Assembly (NCBI GenBank): GCA_963828625.1
Contig: CAWHEX010000011.1
Span: 744,001 to 808,000, forward strand
Length of the DNA: 64,000 nucleotides
Reading direction: 5' to 3'
Source: PALSA-894 sp963828625
GTDB lineage: Bacteria > Pseudomonadota > Alphaproteobacteria > Rhizobiales > Xanthobacteraceae
The notes below the pieces were generated by a model. That model worked only from the letters and a program-made list of their open reading frames with translations. It did not search any database and was not told the DNA's origin. The position numbers were made by a program, and so were the translations under genes. Shown piece by piece: positions 7,644 through 18,502 of this stretch. Each line of letters begins with the position of its first letter. The first letter of the stretch is position 1.

Positions 7644-8927
7644 TTAAGCGGGCCTGTCAACGACGATGGCACGAAAGTCGTTGACGTTGGTGAAAGTGGG
7701 GCCGGGGCGCAACAGATCACCGGTTCGTTCGAAGAAACCGGTCGAATCGTTGTCGGCGAGAAACGCGGCCGGATCGAGGCCCAACCCTCGCGCGCGCGCG
7801 GCCGTTGCGCCATCGACGATCGCGCCTGCGGGGTCGCTCGCCGAACCCGCGCCGCCATCGGTGCCGTCGGTATCGGCCGCGAGCGCCGCGATCCCGTGCG
7901 TGCCGGCAAGCTCTTCCGCGAGCGCGAGCGCGTACTCCTGATTCGGCCCGCCGCGCCCCTTGCCGCGAATCGTCACCGTCAGTTCACCACCTGAAAGGAT
8001 GACGGCGCGGCGGCCCTGCGCCTGCAATGCGCGCACAAGCGCCGCGTGCTCGGCGGCAACCGCGCGCGCCTCGCCTTCGAGCCGTTCGCCGAGAAAGACG
8101 CATTCATAACCCGCGGCCGTGACGGCCGCCCGCGCTGCTCCGAACGCATCGGCCGGGCGCGCAACCAGATGGAATTCGCAGTGGGCGAAGGCGGGATCGC
8201 CGGGCTTCGGGCTTTCATTCGCGGCGTCGTTCAGCGCCATTGCGACGGCCTGCGGCAGATCGAGATTGAATTTGGCGACGATCGCGCGGGCGTCGATCAG
8301 CGTCGAGGGATCGGGCACGGTCGGCCCGGAGCCGATCACCGCCGGATCGTCGCCCGGTACATCGGAAATCGCGAGCGTGACGACGCGAGCCGGGTGTGCG
8401 GCGCGCGCGAGCCGTCCGCCCTTGATCGCCGAGAGATGCTTCCGCACGGTGTTGATCTCGCCGATGTTCGCGCCGGAGCGCAGCAGCGCGCGCGTCACCG
8501 CCTGCTTCTCGGCAAACGTGATGCCGGCGGGCGCGATCCAGTTTGCCGATGCGCCGCCCGACATCAGCACCAGCACGAGGTCGTCCGCGCCCGCGCCTTC
8601 GGCGAGCGCGAGCGCCCGGGCGGCGAAGTCCAATCCGGCCTGATCGGGGATCGGATGCCCCGCCTCTATCATCGGCACGATGCGCGTGGGCCGGCCGTAG
8701 CCGTGGCGCGCGACCGCAATGCCTGCGATGCGGTCCGCCGGAAATCCGGCATCGAGATAATGGCGCTCGGCCGTCTCGATCATCGCGCCCGCGGCTTTGC
8801 CGGCGGCGAGCATGATCAGCCGCCCGGCGGCGGGCGGCGCGGGCAGGAGCGGCGGCAGCGAGCCCGCCGGATGCGCGGCCGCGACCGCCTTCGCGAACAG
8901 GTCTTCGAGGAAGGTGCGTGCGTTCAT
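7644..8927 (-). CDS. Glycerate 2-kinase, MOFRL family (TtuD/GckA type)
   Basis: A 427-residue kinase that phosphorylates D-glycerate to 2-phosphoglycerate, feeding lower glycolysis. It has the DUF4147 N-terminal domain (AAGKAAGAM near 42-50, LMSGGASA near 120) and the C-terminal MOFRL domain (LSGGELTVT, GRGGPNQE, ADTDGTDG). Its product is two steps above pyruvate kinase, encoded in the same operon. The start overlaps the stop of the EamA gene by 4 bases. Related enzymes are called TtuD in tartrate users and GckA in methylotrophs; no tartrate genes are seen here, so I give no symbol. Confidence 0.9.
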   Translation of the reverse strand: MNARTFLEDLFAKAVAAAHPAGSLPPLLPAPPAAGRLIMLAAGKAAGAMIETAERHYLDAGFPADRIAGIAVARHGYGRPTRIVPMIEAGHPIPDQAGLDFAARALALAEGAGADDLVLVLMSGGASANWIAPAGITFAEKQAVTRALLRSGANIGEINTVRKHLSAIKGGRLARAAHPARVVTLAISDVPGDDPAVIGSGPTVPDPSTLIDARAIVAKFNLDLPQAVAMALNDAANESPKPGDPAFAHCEFHLVARPADAFGAARAAVTAAGYECVFLGERLEGEARAVAAEHAALVRALQAQGRRAVILSGGELTVTIRGKGRGGPNQEYALALAEELAGTHGIAALAADTDGTDGGAGSASDPAGAIVDGATAARARGLGLDPAAFLADNDSTGFFERTGDLLRPGPTFTNVNDFRAIVVDRPA

Positions 8928-9835
8928 GGTCCCGCCTCAAGCCGCTCGCCGCTGCGCGGGCGCGCCACATAGATGCCGATCAGGATCAGCACGCCCCCGA
9001 GCATCTGCGCGGCCCCCAGCGCTTCGCCGAGCAGCAGCCAGCCGAGCGCGGCGGCCGCGACGGCTTCGAGGAAAATCACCAGCGAGGAAAAAGGCGCGGG
9101 CAGGGTGCCGAGCGCGACCGCGACGAGCCCCTGTCCGCCGACCTGAGAGACGATCGCGAGCGCCAGCAGCGCGCCGATGCCGGGCATCGATTGCGGCAGG
9201 ATGCGCGGCTCGAATGCGAGCGCGATGACGAACAGGCAGGCCGAAGTGATCGCGGTCGAGACGAACATCACTTCGGCTGCGCCATGCCGCGTGCGCGCGG
9301 CGCGTACCGCGAGCACGTAGGCGCCGAAGAACACCGCGGTTGCCAGCCCGTAGAGATCGCCCATCAGCCGCTGCGGCACGAAGCCGTAGCTCTCGCCGAG
9401 CAGCGCGAAGCCGCCGAGCATGCAGAACGCCAGTCCGGCGAGGATGCGGCGCTCGACCGCCTGCGAGAGAACGAGCCACGAGCCGAGCGCGACCCAGACC
9501 GGCGCGGTGGTGGCGAGGAAGGTCGCGTTCGCGACGGTCGTGCCGAGGATCGCGAGATGCCAGAAGAACAGGTCGCCGGTGAAGAACAGGCCGGCGAGCA
9601 GCACGGCGCGGTCGAGCGGGAGACGCGCCTTGCCGTTCTGGCGCTGCTCGACGCGCATCCAGCCCCACAGGAACGGCAGCGCCAGGAACACGCGCCAGAA
9701 CGCGCTCGCGTAAGGGCCAACATCAGCCCAGCGCACGAACAGCACGGACGCGCCCATCGCGACGGCGCCGAGCACCAGCGCCGTGAATGCAACGAAGCGG
9801 CGTTTCTCCTCGGTGGCGATCCCGGCGGCCGTCAT
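8924..9835 (-). CDS. DMT-superfamily transporter, EamA family
   Basis: A 303-residue inner-membrane protein with about ten predicted helices in two five-helix EamA repeats (roughly 15-145 and 155-295). Members export or exchange small metabolites; the substrate cannot be read from sequence. It is the first gene of the minus-strand operon EamA / glycerate kinase / DUF1036 / pyk, with a 4-base overlap into glycerate kinase. Its promoter should lie in the 161-base divergent region it shares with pobA. Confidence 0.85.
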   Translation of the reverse strand: MTAAGIATEEKRRFVAFTALVLGAVAMGASVLFVRWADVGPYASAFWRVFLALPFLWGWMRVEQRQNGKARLPLDRAVLLAGLFFTGDLFFWHLAILGTTVANATFLATTAPVWVALGSWLVLSQAVERRILAGLAFCMLGGFALLGESYGFVPQRLMGDLYGLATAVFFGAYVLAVRAARTRHGAAEVMFVSTAITSACLFVIALAFEPRILPQSMPGIGALLALAIVSQVGGQGLVAVALGTLPAPFSSLVIFLEAVAAAALGWLLLGEALGAAQMLGGVLILIGIYVARPRSGERLEAGP

Positions 9836-9996
9836 GCGCTCCGTGCCAAAGTTGTGTCCTGATCTGCCACGGATGCCGCTTCCGTTCTAGGTCGCTGGCC
9901 GCGCTCCCGAAATTGTCCCAGTGGCGGCCGCTATCGCGACGCCGGGACTTGAAAAGATCGCGCGGGCCGTCCCAAGTGGGACGGTCCGGAGACGCA

Positions 9997-11343
9997 ATGC
10001 ACACACAGGTCGGAATCATCGGCGCGGGCCCGGCGGGGCTGTTCCTTGCGCATCTGCTCTATCGCGAGGGGATCGAGTGCGTGGTGCTCGAGGCGCGCAG
10101 CCGCGCCTATGTGGAGGACCGCGTGCGCGCCGGTGTGCTCGAACAGGGCACGGTCGACCTGATGGCGGAGCTTGGCGTCGATCAGCGGCTGCGGCGCGAA
10201 TGCATGATCGACGAGGCGATCGACATCCGCTTCGGCGGCAAGCTGATCCACGTGCCGTTCCCCGAACTGGTCGCCGGCAAGGTGGTGACGATCTACGGCC
10301 AGCAGGAGGTCGTGAAGGATCTGATCGCCGCGCGCCTCGCGGACGGCGCGCCGATCAAGTTCGATGCCGAAGTGATCGGGATCGACGGGCTCAAGAGCGA
10401 CCGGCCCGCGATCCGCTACCGCAAGGGCGACACCGAGCACACACTGACCTGCGACGTGATCGCGGGCTGCGACGGCTTCCACGGGGTATGCCGTCCGGCG
10501 ATTCCAGAGAGCGAGCTCACCACCTACGATCATGTGTTTCCGTTCGGCTGGCTCGGCATCCTTTCGGAATCTCCCCCGATCAAGGAGATGACCTACGCCA
10601 ATCACGCCGATGGTTTCGCGCTGTGCAGCCGCCGTTCGCCGAAGATCTCGCGCCACTACGTGCAGGTCGCGGCCGACGAGGACGCGGCGAACTGGTCCGA
10701 TGACCGCTTCTGGAACGCGCTGCATACGCGCATGAACGATGCGGGCGGCAGCGAGATCGTCGAGGGCAAGATCTTCCAGAAGGGCGTGACGCCAGTGCGC
10801 GCTTTCGTGGCCGAGCCGATGCGCTACGGGCGGCTCTTTCTTGCGGGCGATGCGGCGCACATCGTGCCGCCGACCGGCGCCAAGGGGCTCAACCTCGCGG
10901 TCGCCGACGTGCGCGTGCTCGCGCGCGCGTTCACGGCGTTCTTCCGCACAGGCAGCGAGGAGCGGCTCGACCGCTACTCGGAGACATGCCTGCGCCGCGT
11001 GTGGAAGGTCGTACGCTATTCCTGCTACATGACCTCGTTGCTGCATCGCTTCCCGACCCACACGCCGTTCGAGCGCAACGTGCAGCTCGGCGAACTGGAA
11101 TATCTCCTGTCCTCGCGCGCCGGCCGGCAGACCATCGCGGAAAACTACGTCGGGCTGCCGATGGAAGATCGACTGAACATCGCTGGCGAGACGCGCGGCG
11201 GATGCCTATGTTTCCGGCGAGCCGATCCGAGGACCTCATCATGCCGTTCGACGAGAAGACCCAGACCGAGCTTGAAGCCGCGGTATTCCGCCGGCTGGTC
11301 GAGCACCTGCGCGCGCGCACCGACGTGCAGAACATCGACATGA
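9997..11343 (+). CDS. pobA: 4-Hydroxybenzoate 3-monooxygenase, 3' end probably frameshifted
   Basis: PobA is the FAD and NAD(P)H enzyme that turns 4-hydroxybenzoate into protocatechuate. The sequence starts MHTQVGIIGAGPAGL (dinucleotide fold), with the DG motif near CDVIAGCDGFHG and GRLFLAGDAAHIVPPTGAKG for FAD. The family ends a few residues after AENYVGLP, at about 394 residues. Here the frame runs on to 11343 (448 residues), overlapping the next gene by 103 bases. Dropping one base near 11167 gives a stop at 11176 and a 392-residue protein, so an extra base is likely. The regulator pobR is not in view. Confidence 0.88.
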   Translation: MHTQVGIIGAGPAGLFLAHLLYREGIECVVLEARSRAYVEDRVRAGVLEQGTVDLMAELGVDQRLRRECMIDEAIDIRFGGKLIHVPFPELVAGKVVTIYGQQEVVKDLIAARLADGAPIKFDAEVIGIDGLKSDRPAIRYRKGDTEHTLTCDVIAGCDGFHGVCRPAIPESELTTYDHVFPFGWLGILSESPPIKEMTYANHADGFALCSRRSPKISRHYVQVAADEDAANWSDDRFWNALHTRMNDAGGSEIVEGKIFQKGVTPVRAFVAEPMRYGRLFLAGDAAHIVPPTGAKGLNLAVADVRVLARAFTAFFRTGSEERLDRYSETCLRRVWKVVRYSCYMTSLLHRFPTHTPFERNVQLGELEYLLSSRAGRQTIAENYVGLPMEDRLNIAGETRGGCLCFRRADPRTSSCRSTRRPRPSLKPRYSAGWSSTCARAPTCRTST

Positions 11344-11540
11344 TGAATCTCGCGGGCTTCTGCCGCAATTGCCTGTCGAACTGGATGAAGGACGCGGCCG
11401 ACGCCAAGGGCGTTGCGCTCAGCAAGGACGAGAGCCGCGAGGCGGTGTACGGCATGCCGTTTGCCGAGTGGAAGGCGAAGTACCAGAAGGAAGCCTCGCC
11501 CGACCAGAAGGCGGCCTTCGACAAAAGCCACAAGCACTAG
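11241..11540 (+). CDS. DUF1244 family protein
   Basis: A 99-residue cytoplasmic protein with the DUF1244 signature, including AGFCRNCLSNWM (about 38-49) with two cysteines three apart and the stretch YGMPFAEWKAKYQ. DUF1244 is a small all-helical family of alphaproteobacteria and some gammaproteobacteria with no proven function. The frame is open upstream but the ATG at 11241 begins the family match. It precedes gapR by about 200 bases, a conserved neighbourhood in rhizobia. Confidence 0.85.
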   Translation: MPFDEKTQTELEAAVFRRLVEHLRARTDVQNIDMMNLAGFCRNCLSNWMKDAADAKGVALSKDESREAVYGMPFAEWKAKYQKEASPDQKAAFDKSHKH

Positions 11541-11744
11541 ATTTTCTTCAGGCCTGCGCGTGCCGCGGGCGTCCACGTCTTTCAACTGTCAAGCAAAGAA
11601 CGCCACGGATGGCCGCGACAGGGCCGGCCATGACGGCGGACTGTGTACTGCTGTGGATGACCGCGCGCGCTGCTTGACCCGGGAGGCCCATGCTCCGAAA
11701 CGTTCGTCTCGATTTCCCAATCAAGTCGCGTCAGGAGTTGCCCG

Positions 11745-12020
11745 ATGGCCACCGCAGCCGCCGTCCAGGACGAAGCCACCGCCCACCGTTTCGCCAAGGA
11801 TCACCTGAAGGCGTTCGTCGAGCGCGTCGAGCGGCTGGAGGAAGAGAAGAAGGCGCTCTCCGACGATATCCGCGACGTGTATGCGGAGGCGAAGGCGAAC
11901 GGCTTCGACGTCAAGGCGCTGCGGCAGGTCGTGCGGCTGCGCAAGCAGGACGTCGACGAGCGCAAGGAGCAGGAAGCGATCCTGGAGACATACCTTCAAG
12001 CGCTGGGGATGCTGAACTAA
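11745..12020 (+). CDS. gapR: Nucleoid-associated protein GapR (DUF2312)
   Basis: A 91-residue helical protein matching GapR, with a heptad-like stretch around FVERVERLEEEKKALSDDI (about 27-45) and the basic region LRQVVRLRKQD. Caulobacter GapR binds AT-rich, overtwisted DNA ahead of moving forks, helps topoisomerases and affects asymmetric division. It forms dimers and tetramers through the coiled coil. The 204 bases upstream hold no gene I can support. Confidence 0.92.
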   Translation: MATAAAVQDEATAHRFAKDHLKAFVERVERLEEEKKALSDDIRDVYAEAKANGFDVKALRQVVRLRKQDVDERKEQEAILETYLQALGMLN

Positions 12021-12104
12021 CGTTGCTCGCCAGGCGCTGAACCGCGCTCCGCTCATTCCCGCGCCGGCGATCCATCGCTCGCCGGTTTTCGGGACGGAGG
12101 CGCA

Positions 12105-12779
12105 ATGAAAGACAACCCCTTCGCAAATCCGGCCGCCATCGCGAACTACGCGGTGGAAGCCGCCCGCAAGGTGCCGGGGCTGGCCGATCTCCATCGCATG
12201 GCGATGCTGCTCCTGAGCGAGCGGGCAAAGCACGCGGCCCGGATTCTCGTGGTCGGTGCGGGCGGCGGCATGGAGCTGAAGGCGATGGCTGAAGCCCAGC
12301 CGGAATGGGTCTTCACCGGCGTCGATCCCTCTGCCGCCATGCTCGATCTCGCGCGCCGCAATATCGAACCATTCGGCGATCGGATCGAGCTGAGGGAGGG
12401 TACCGTCGACGCGGCACCGTCGGACTTGTTCGACGGAGCGGTGTGTCTGCTGACGCTGCACTTTCTCGACAAGAGCGAGCGGCTGCTGACGCTGAAGAAC
12501 ATCCATCGCCGGCTGAAACCAGACGCACGCCTTGTTGTCGCCCATCACAGCGTGCCGACCGAAAGTGCGGAACGCTGGTTGACGCGCTCGGTGGCCTTTG
12601 CGGACCGCACCGGCGTGGATTGGGAGAAGGCCAGGGCGGCGGCCGAGGGAATGACGCGCTTGCCGCTACTCTCTGTTGCCGAAGAGGAAGCGCTGCTGCG
12701 CGAGGCCGGATTCTCCGACGTGGAGCTCTTCTATGCGGCCTTCTCGTTCCGCGGCTGGGTGGCGACGGCACTCGGCTGA
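12105..12779 (+). CDS. Class I SAM-dependent methyltransferase
   Basis: A 224-residue protein with a Rossmann methyltransferase domain. The SAM-binding loop VVGAGGGMELKAMA (about 47-60) is motif I, TGVDPSAAMLDLA is motif II, and the acidic motif DGAVCLLTLHFLD is post-motif II. The shape is that of Methyltransf_25 family enzymes. A GGAGG ribosome site is 6 bases before the ATG. Substrate unknown. It follows gapR but the 84-base gap makes cotranscription uncertain. Confidence 0.82.
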   Translation: MKDNPFANPAAIANYAVEAARKVPGLADLHRMAMLLLSERAKHAARILVVGAGGGMELKAMAEAQPEWVFTGVDPSAAMLDLARRNIEPFGDRIELREGTVDAAPSDLFDGAVCLLTLHFLDKSERLLTLKNIHRRLKPDARLVVAHHSVPTESAERWLTRSVAFADRTGVDWEKARAAAEGMTRLPLLSVAEEEALLREAGFSDVELFYAAFSFRGWVATALG

Positions 12780-12829
12780 AATAAGGTCGCTAACCGACGA
12801 GCGGCTTTCCGCGCACCGCGCCGTGGCGC

Positions 12830-14446
12830 TTACTGCAGGCTCGCGTGGTGCTGCGCGAACGTGACGGTCGGCAGGAACGTCACGGCGCTGCCCGCGAATT
12901 TCAGCGTCTGCATGCCCGCGTACGGGTCGCCGCCGAAGCCGAGCGTGAGGCTCGAGGACGGCTTGATCATCATCATGCGCACCTGGCGCACGTCGAGCTT
13001 GCCGTAGACGCTCACGTTCATCGCGTAGTGCACGCTGGTCGCCAGCGTGATGCTGCGCATCCAGGGATCGTTGTAGTGCTGGCCGGCGCGCGGCGGGATC
13101 CGCGCGATCTGGCTCATGCCGGAGCTTGCCGGTGCGGTCCGCGCCGATCCCATCGGGGCGGCGGCCGCGGCCGTCGAGCGCGGCTGGTCCGGCATCGCGT
13201 TCGCCGCATAGGCGAGCGCCACGTCGGTCGGGACGCGATCCGGCTTGGCGGCGCGATCGGCCTCGCTCAGCCACTCGGTGATGCTGGCCTTCATTTCGGC
13301 GCGCGCGGCGCTGAGTTCGGACGCGTCGCCGATCGGGGCCGGCGGGCGCGGAACGTTGCGCGCCGGCAGCGTGACCGGGATCGAGGTCGCGGAGGCGAGG
13401 GCGAAGCCGCCGGCGGGCTTGGCGTTGCGGGCGTCGAGCGAGGCCGGCCGCGCCTGCGGCATCGGTATGCGCGCGACCTCGACGGTCTTTGCGGCGGCGA
13501 GCTTGCTCGTGGCGGTGGGGGCGGCGGTCTCCTCGTCCTCGTCTTCGTCGGTCGAGAAGCCGAACAGCTTGGACAGGATGCCGCCCTTCTTCGGTCTGGC
13601 GGCGGAGGCGACGCGCGTCTCTTCGCCGATCACGCCGGAATTGCGGGCGGCGGCAAGCGAGGTGCCGGAAGGACCCGAGGAGCCACGCTTCTCGATATCG
13701 GCGAGCGCGAGCGCATAGCCGGCGAGCGGCTGTCCGTTGGACGGGACATGGACGGTGCGGCCGTTCGGGAACACGCGGGCGAGTTGGTCGTGCGTCATGC
13801 GCGGCCAGTGGCGCACGCTGCCGACGTCCACGTGGACGAAGGAGCCCGGATAGAAGCCGACGCCGCCGCGCTGGAGCCGAAGGCCTGCGACGCGCAGCTC
13901 CTCGACCGAAACGCCGGGAATCTTGAAGTCGATCGCCTTGCCGAGCATGTGCTGGCTGAACTGGGCGACGCCGCGCGAGCGCCGGCGCAGCATCGCGTTG
14001 GTGGCCGGCGAGCGGTACGACGAGACGATGTGGATCGGCTCCTTGGCCTCCACCTCGCGCGAAACTTCCCACAGGATGTCGAACAGCTGCGGGTCCATCC
14101 GCGTCTGGTCGTCGTTGCGCCAGTCGCGCAGGAAATAGTTGAGCTTTTTCAGGCCGTCTTCGTCGTAGCGGCCGTTACGCTTGAACGTGACGGAGATGTC
14201 GTCGTCGCGGTGGGTGTGGCGAAGGTTGATGGTGCGCGTGTCGCCGTTCGCCACCACGGTTTGCAGCGTGTCGCAGCTCACGATGAGCGAAAAGGTCGCA
14301 AGGCCGACCGAGCAGGCGGCACGCAACAAAATGATCAACGATGAAGCCGGGCGCGCGATGCGTCTCGCCACGTCAAATCCTGCGTTACACGTCTCGACAG
14401 AGCTTGATCGCGGCGTGTCCCCCGCCGCATGCGAATGCCAAGTCAC
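12830..14446 (-). CDS. Membrane-anchored DUF882/M15-type peptidoglycan peptidase
   Basis: A 538-residue protein. A hydrophobic segment at about 36-58 anchors or exports it. The DUF882 (YcbK/MepK-like, peptidase M15) domain follows at about 65-230 with SSYRSPATN, QHMLGKAIDF and FVHVDVGSVRHW, which supply the zinc ligands H, D and H. MepK-type enzymes cut the 3-3 crosslinks that L,D-transpeptidases make. A long Ala/Pro-rich, low-complexity tail follows to about 430, then a short conserved C-terminus. A YcbB-like L,D-transpeptidase gene lies upstream on the same strand, a sensible functional pairing. Confidence 0.82.
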   Translation of the reverse strand: MTWHSHAAGDTPRSSSVETCNAGFDVARRIARPASSLIILLRAACSVGLATFSLIVSCDTLQTVVANGDTRTINLRHTHRDDDISVTFKRNGRYDEDGLKKLNYFLRDWRNDDQTRMDPQLFDILWEVSREVEAKEPIHIVSSYRSPATNAMLRRRSRGVAQFSQHMLGKAIDFKIPGVSVEELRVAGLRLQRGGVGFYPGSFVHVDVGSVRHWPRMTHDQLARVFPNGRTVHVPSNGQPLAGYALALADIEKRGSSGPSGTSLAAARNSGVIGEETRVASAARPKKGGILSKLFGFSTDEDEDEETAAPTATSKLAAAKTVEVARIPMPQARPASLDARNAKPAGGFALASATSIPVTLPARNVPRPPAPIGDASELSAARAEMKASITEWLSEADRAAKPDRVPTDVALAYAANAMPDQPRSTAAAAAPMGSARTAPASSGMSQIARIPPRAGQHYNDPWMRSITLATSVHYAMNVSVYGKLDVRQVRMMMIKPSSSLTLGFGGDPYAGMQTLKFAGSAVTFLPTVTFAQHHASLQ

Positions 14447-14519
14447 TCTTGTCGGGAAGGGTTAACGCAAGATTAGCGTCGTCCCGTCCCCCCTATGGTC
14501 ACTGCCTACGGGGGGAGTA

Positions 14520-14545
14520 TGGCGAAAAATAGCCCTTTTCCGCCA
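14520..14545. repeat. Inverted repeat between DUF882 and L,D-transpeptidase genes
   Basis: TGGCGAAAAA and TTTTCCGCCA pair at 9 of 10 positions around a 6-base loop. A second imperfect pair, six C (14488-14493) and six G (14510-14515), lies next to it. There is no T-run on the minus strand, so it is not a standard terminator; its role is unknown. Confidence 0.35.
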
Positions 14546-14587
14546 GAGCCTTCCAGCGTGGTTAAGAACTTGTAACGATTTTCCGCC

Positions 14588-16627
14588 CTACCGGGTGGTG
14601 GTGCGGCTCGCCCGGCGCTGCTTGATCGGGGCAGGGGGCTCCTGCCGGATCGGGTTACCGAACAGGCGGTCGAAGAAGGATTGCCCGCCGTTCCAGTCGT
14701 TATTGCTGCCGCCCGCGACGCCGTTCGGCAGCCGGACCGAGGGCCGGCTGTAGTTCGGCTGGGACCGCTCGACCGGGATTTCAGCGACCCGGCGGTCCTC
14801 GGTCTTGAGGGCGGCCAGCAGGCGCTGATCGCGTCCGTAGAGGTCGTCGCGGATCTGCAACTTGCCCGCGTCGTCCACGAAGGCCGTCTGGTAGGTGATG
14901 TGGACCCAGATCGGATTGGTGAAGCGCAGGTCGATCTCGGAGTGGCCGTACATGCTCTTGATCTTTTCGGCGCTGTACGGCGTCGCCGGCATGGCGAGCG
15001 AGGTGATCACCTCGGCGTATTTCGCCGGGTCCTGCACCCGCATGCAGCCGTGGCTGTAGGCGCGCCGGTCGTGCGCGAACAGGTTCTTGTCCGGCGTGTC
15101 GTGCTGGTAGACGAGGAACTTGTTCGGGAAGTTGAAGCGGATGCGGCCGAGCGCGTTCGCCTCGCCCGGCGGCTGCGAGATGTGCACCGAGCCGTCCGGC
15201 CGCTGCTGCAGCTGCAGGCCCATGCGCTTGAGCACGGTCGGGTCCTGCTGCAGCGCGGGCAGGTATTCGTTGTAGACGATCGACGGCGGCACGTTCCAGG
15301 TCGGATTGACGGTGATGTACTTCATCGTCTCCGAGAGGAGCGGCGTCGGCGTGCCGGTTTTCCCGACCACCACGCGCGTCTGCCAGACCGTTGCGCCGTT
15401 ATTGAAAACGCGCAGCGAGAAGTCCGGAATGTTGAGCACCACATGGGCCTTGCCGAGTTCGCGCGGCACCCAGCGCCAACGCTCCATGTTGGCCAGGATG
15501 ATGTTGTCTTCGCGGTCGTGGCGCTTGCCGTTGAGCGCGTCGAGCGTCGCGTTGGTGAGCTGGCCGTTGGCCGGCAGGCCCTTGCCCTTCTGATAGGCCG
15601 AAACCGCGTCCGCGAGCGGCTTGTCGTAGAACAGGTCGTCCTTCACCGGCTCGAGATTGAGCCGCGCGCGCAGCACCGGCACGCGCTCGTCCTGCATCAG
15701 GACCGTGTGGCCCTTCTTGTCGGTCACGAGCTTGAGGATCTGACCGGCGGGGATTTTCTCGGGGCCCGCTTCGCCCTTGTGGCCGCGGATATCCGCGAGC
15801 TTCTTGCGCAGCGCTTTGTACTGCGCATGCGGGGGCTGATAGGTGTCGAGAACCGCGGCGGCGTTCTTGCCGTTCGCAAGCTTCGACAGAACGTCGAGCG
15901 AGTCCGGCGCAACCTGATTGTACGTGATGTCGCCGCTGACGCGCGAATAGTGCACGCGGCCGACCGTTGCGTGGCGCGCGTAGGTCAGCACGGACGCCGT
16001 GAGGCGCATCTCGGCATCGGCGAGCGCGGCCGCGTCGGCACCGGCCTTGATGGCGGGCGTCGGATAGTCGGTCGGGTCCATCGCGTCGGCATCGGCGCTG
16101 TTGAGGTGCGCGATCGCCTGCTTGGCGCGTTCGCTCGGCGCGCCGTCGGTGATCCAGAGCGGCGCATAGTCGCGCGAGGAGTAGAACGCCTCGACCGCGG
16201 TGCGGTCGTTCTTGCGGTCGACGAAGCGCAGCGCCTTGGCCGACACAAGTTCGCGGATCGCATCGCGCAGCGGCTGGTCCGGGTTGGCGGCGACGACCGG
16301 GGCCGGCGTGGGCGCAGTCACGGGTGTCGCAACCGTTGGGGCCGGCGCCGGCGCAACGGCCGGGGCCGCGACGTCCTTGAAGGTCGGCGGCGGGAAATCG
16401 GGCGGATCGGGCAGGTTGATCGCGGCGGACGGGGTGGAACCGGTCGTCTCGCCCTTGTCCGCGACATCGGCCGCCGAAGGGGGCGGGACGTTGGCGGGTT
16501 CGGGCATCGGGACGAGCGCTTCGATCGCCGGCTGGCTCTGGGCGAGCACCGGGGTCGCGGCGGACAGCCCGAGAATCAGTGCGACCGCGGTTCCGGTCAA
16601 AATGCGGTCAAAAGCCCGGCTTGGCAT
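14588..16627 (-). CDS. L,D-transpeptidase, YcbB/LdtD-like
   Basis: A 679-residue periplasmic enzyme that makes 3-3 peptidoglycan crosslinks or attaches proteins to the wall. The signal peptide ends near TPVLAQS (about 30). A Pro/Ala-rich linker runs to about 110, then the YcbB scaffold domain, a peptidoglycan-binding segment (AVSAYQKGKGLPANGQLT near 385) and the YkuD catalytic domain with the nucleophile cysteine in SHGCMRVQDP. The C-terminus is basic and disordered. I start at the ATG 26 codons into the open frame (MPSRAFDRILTG) because the signal peptide begins there. A DUF882 peptidase follows on the same strand. Confidence 0.87.
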   Translation of the reverse strand: MPSRAFDRILTGTAVALILGLSAATPVLAQSQPAIEALVPMPEPANVPPPSAADVADKGETTGSTPSAAINLPDPPDFPPPTFKDVAAPAVAPAPAPTVATPVTAPTPAPVVAANPDQPLRDAIRELVSAKALRFVDRKNDRTAVEAFYSSRDYAPLWITDGAPSERAKQAIAHLNSADADAMDPTDYPTPAIKAGADAAALADAEMRLTASVLTYARHATVGRVHYSRVSGDITYNQVAPDSLDVLSKLANGKNAAAVLDTYQPPHAQYKALRKKLADIRGHKGEAGPEKIPAGQILKLVTDKKGHTVLMQDERVPVLRARLNLEPVKDDLFYDKPLADAVSAYQKGKGLPANGQLTNATLDALNGKRHDREDNIILANMERWRWVPRELGKAHVVLNIPDFSLRVFNNGATVWQTRVVVGKTGTPTPLLSETMKYITVNPTWNVPPSIVYNEYLPALQQDPTVLKRMGLQLQQRPDGSVHISQPPGEANALGRIRFNFPNKFLVYQHDTPDKNLFAHDRRAYSHGCMRVQDPAKYAEVITSLAMPATPYSAEKIKSMYGHSEIDLRFTNPIWVHITYQTAFVDDAGKLQIRDDLYGRDQRLLAALKTEDRRVAEIPVERSQPNYSRPSVRLPNGVAGGSNNDWNGGQSFFDRLFGNPIRQEPPAPIKQRRASRTTTR

Positions 16628-16730
16628 GCAGCAAATCCTCGAAATCCCCGTGAGGAGGACGCAACACGACCCCAATTCCGCGCGGCCGGGGAAAGCCGCG
16701 CTCAATCCCCACCCTGATGCCGAAGTGACT

Positions 16731-18345
<1,615 letters not shown>

Positions 18346-18392
18346 GGTGGCTCCGGTTGTGCCGATTTGGGGCGCACCATGAGGCAGGCCGC

Positions 18393-18407
18393 TTAACGCA
18401 CTGTTAA
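18393..18407. promoter_or_regulatory. Predicted CtrA box (TTAA-N7-TTAA)
   Basis: TTAA at 18393-18396 and 18404-18407 with a 7-base spacer match the CtrA consensus half-sites. It lies in the 157-base divergent region between the sigma-54 regulator (minus) and pepF (plus), 48 bases before the regulator start. The window also carries cpdR, gapR and trcR, so a CtrA circuit should exist in the cell. Binding itself is inferred. Confidence 0.45.
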
Positions 18408-18502
18408 GTCTCGCGGATAGCGAAGGGTCGTGGACGTGTCGCGGCGGCGTGGTTGATCGGGACGCCGGCCTGACTATGTTCCGGCCGTCATTGAGGATTC
18501 CC

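Noticed and set aside
12845..14344. A 499-residue plus-strand frame opposite the DUF882 gene
   Set aside because: Shadow composition (Arg, His, Ala) and no family marks; the minus strand has the zinc motifs.
14681..16717. A 678-residue plus-strand frame opposite the L,D-transpeptidase
   Set aside because: Arg/Val/Gly-rich shadow with no motif, while the minus strand holds a full YkuD enzyme.
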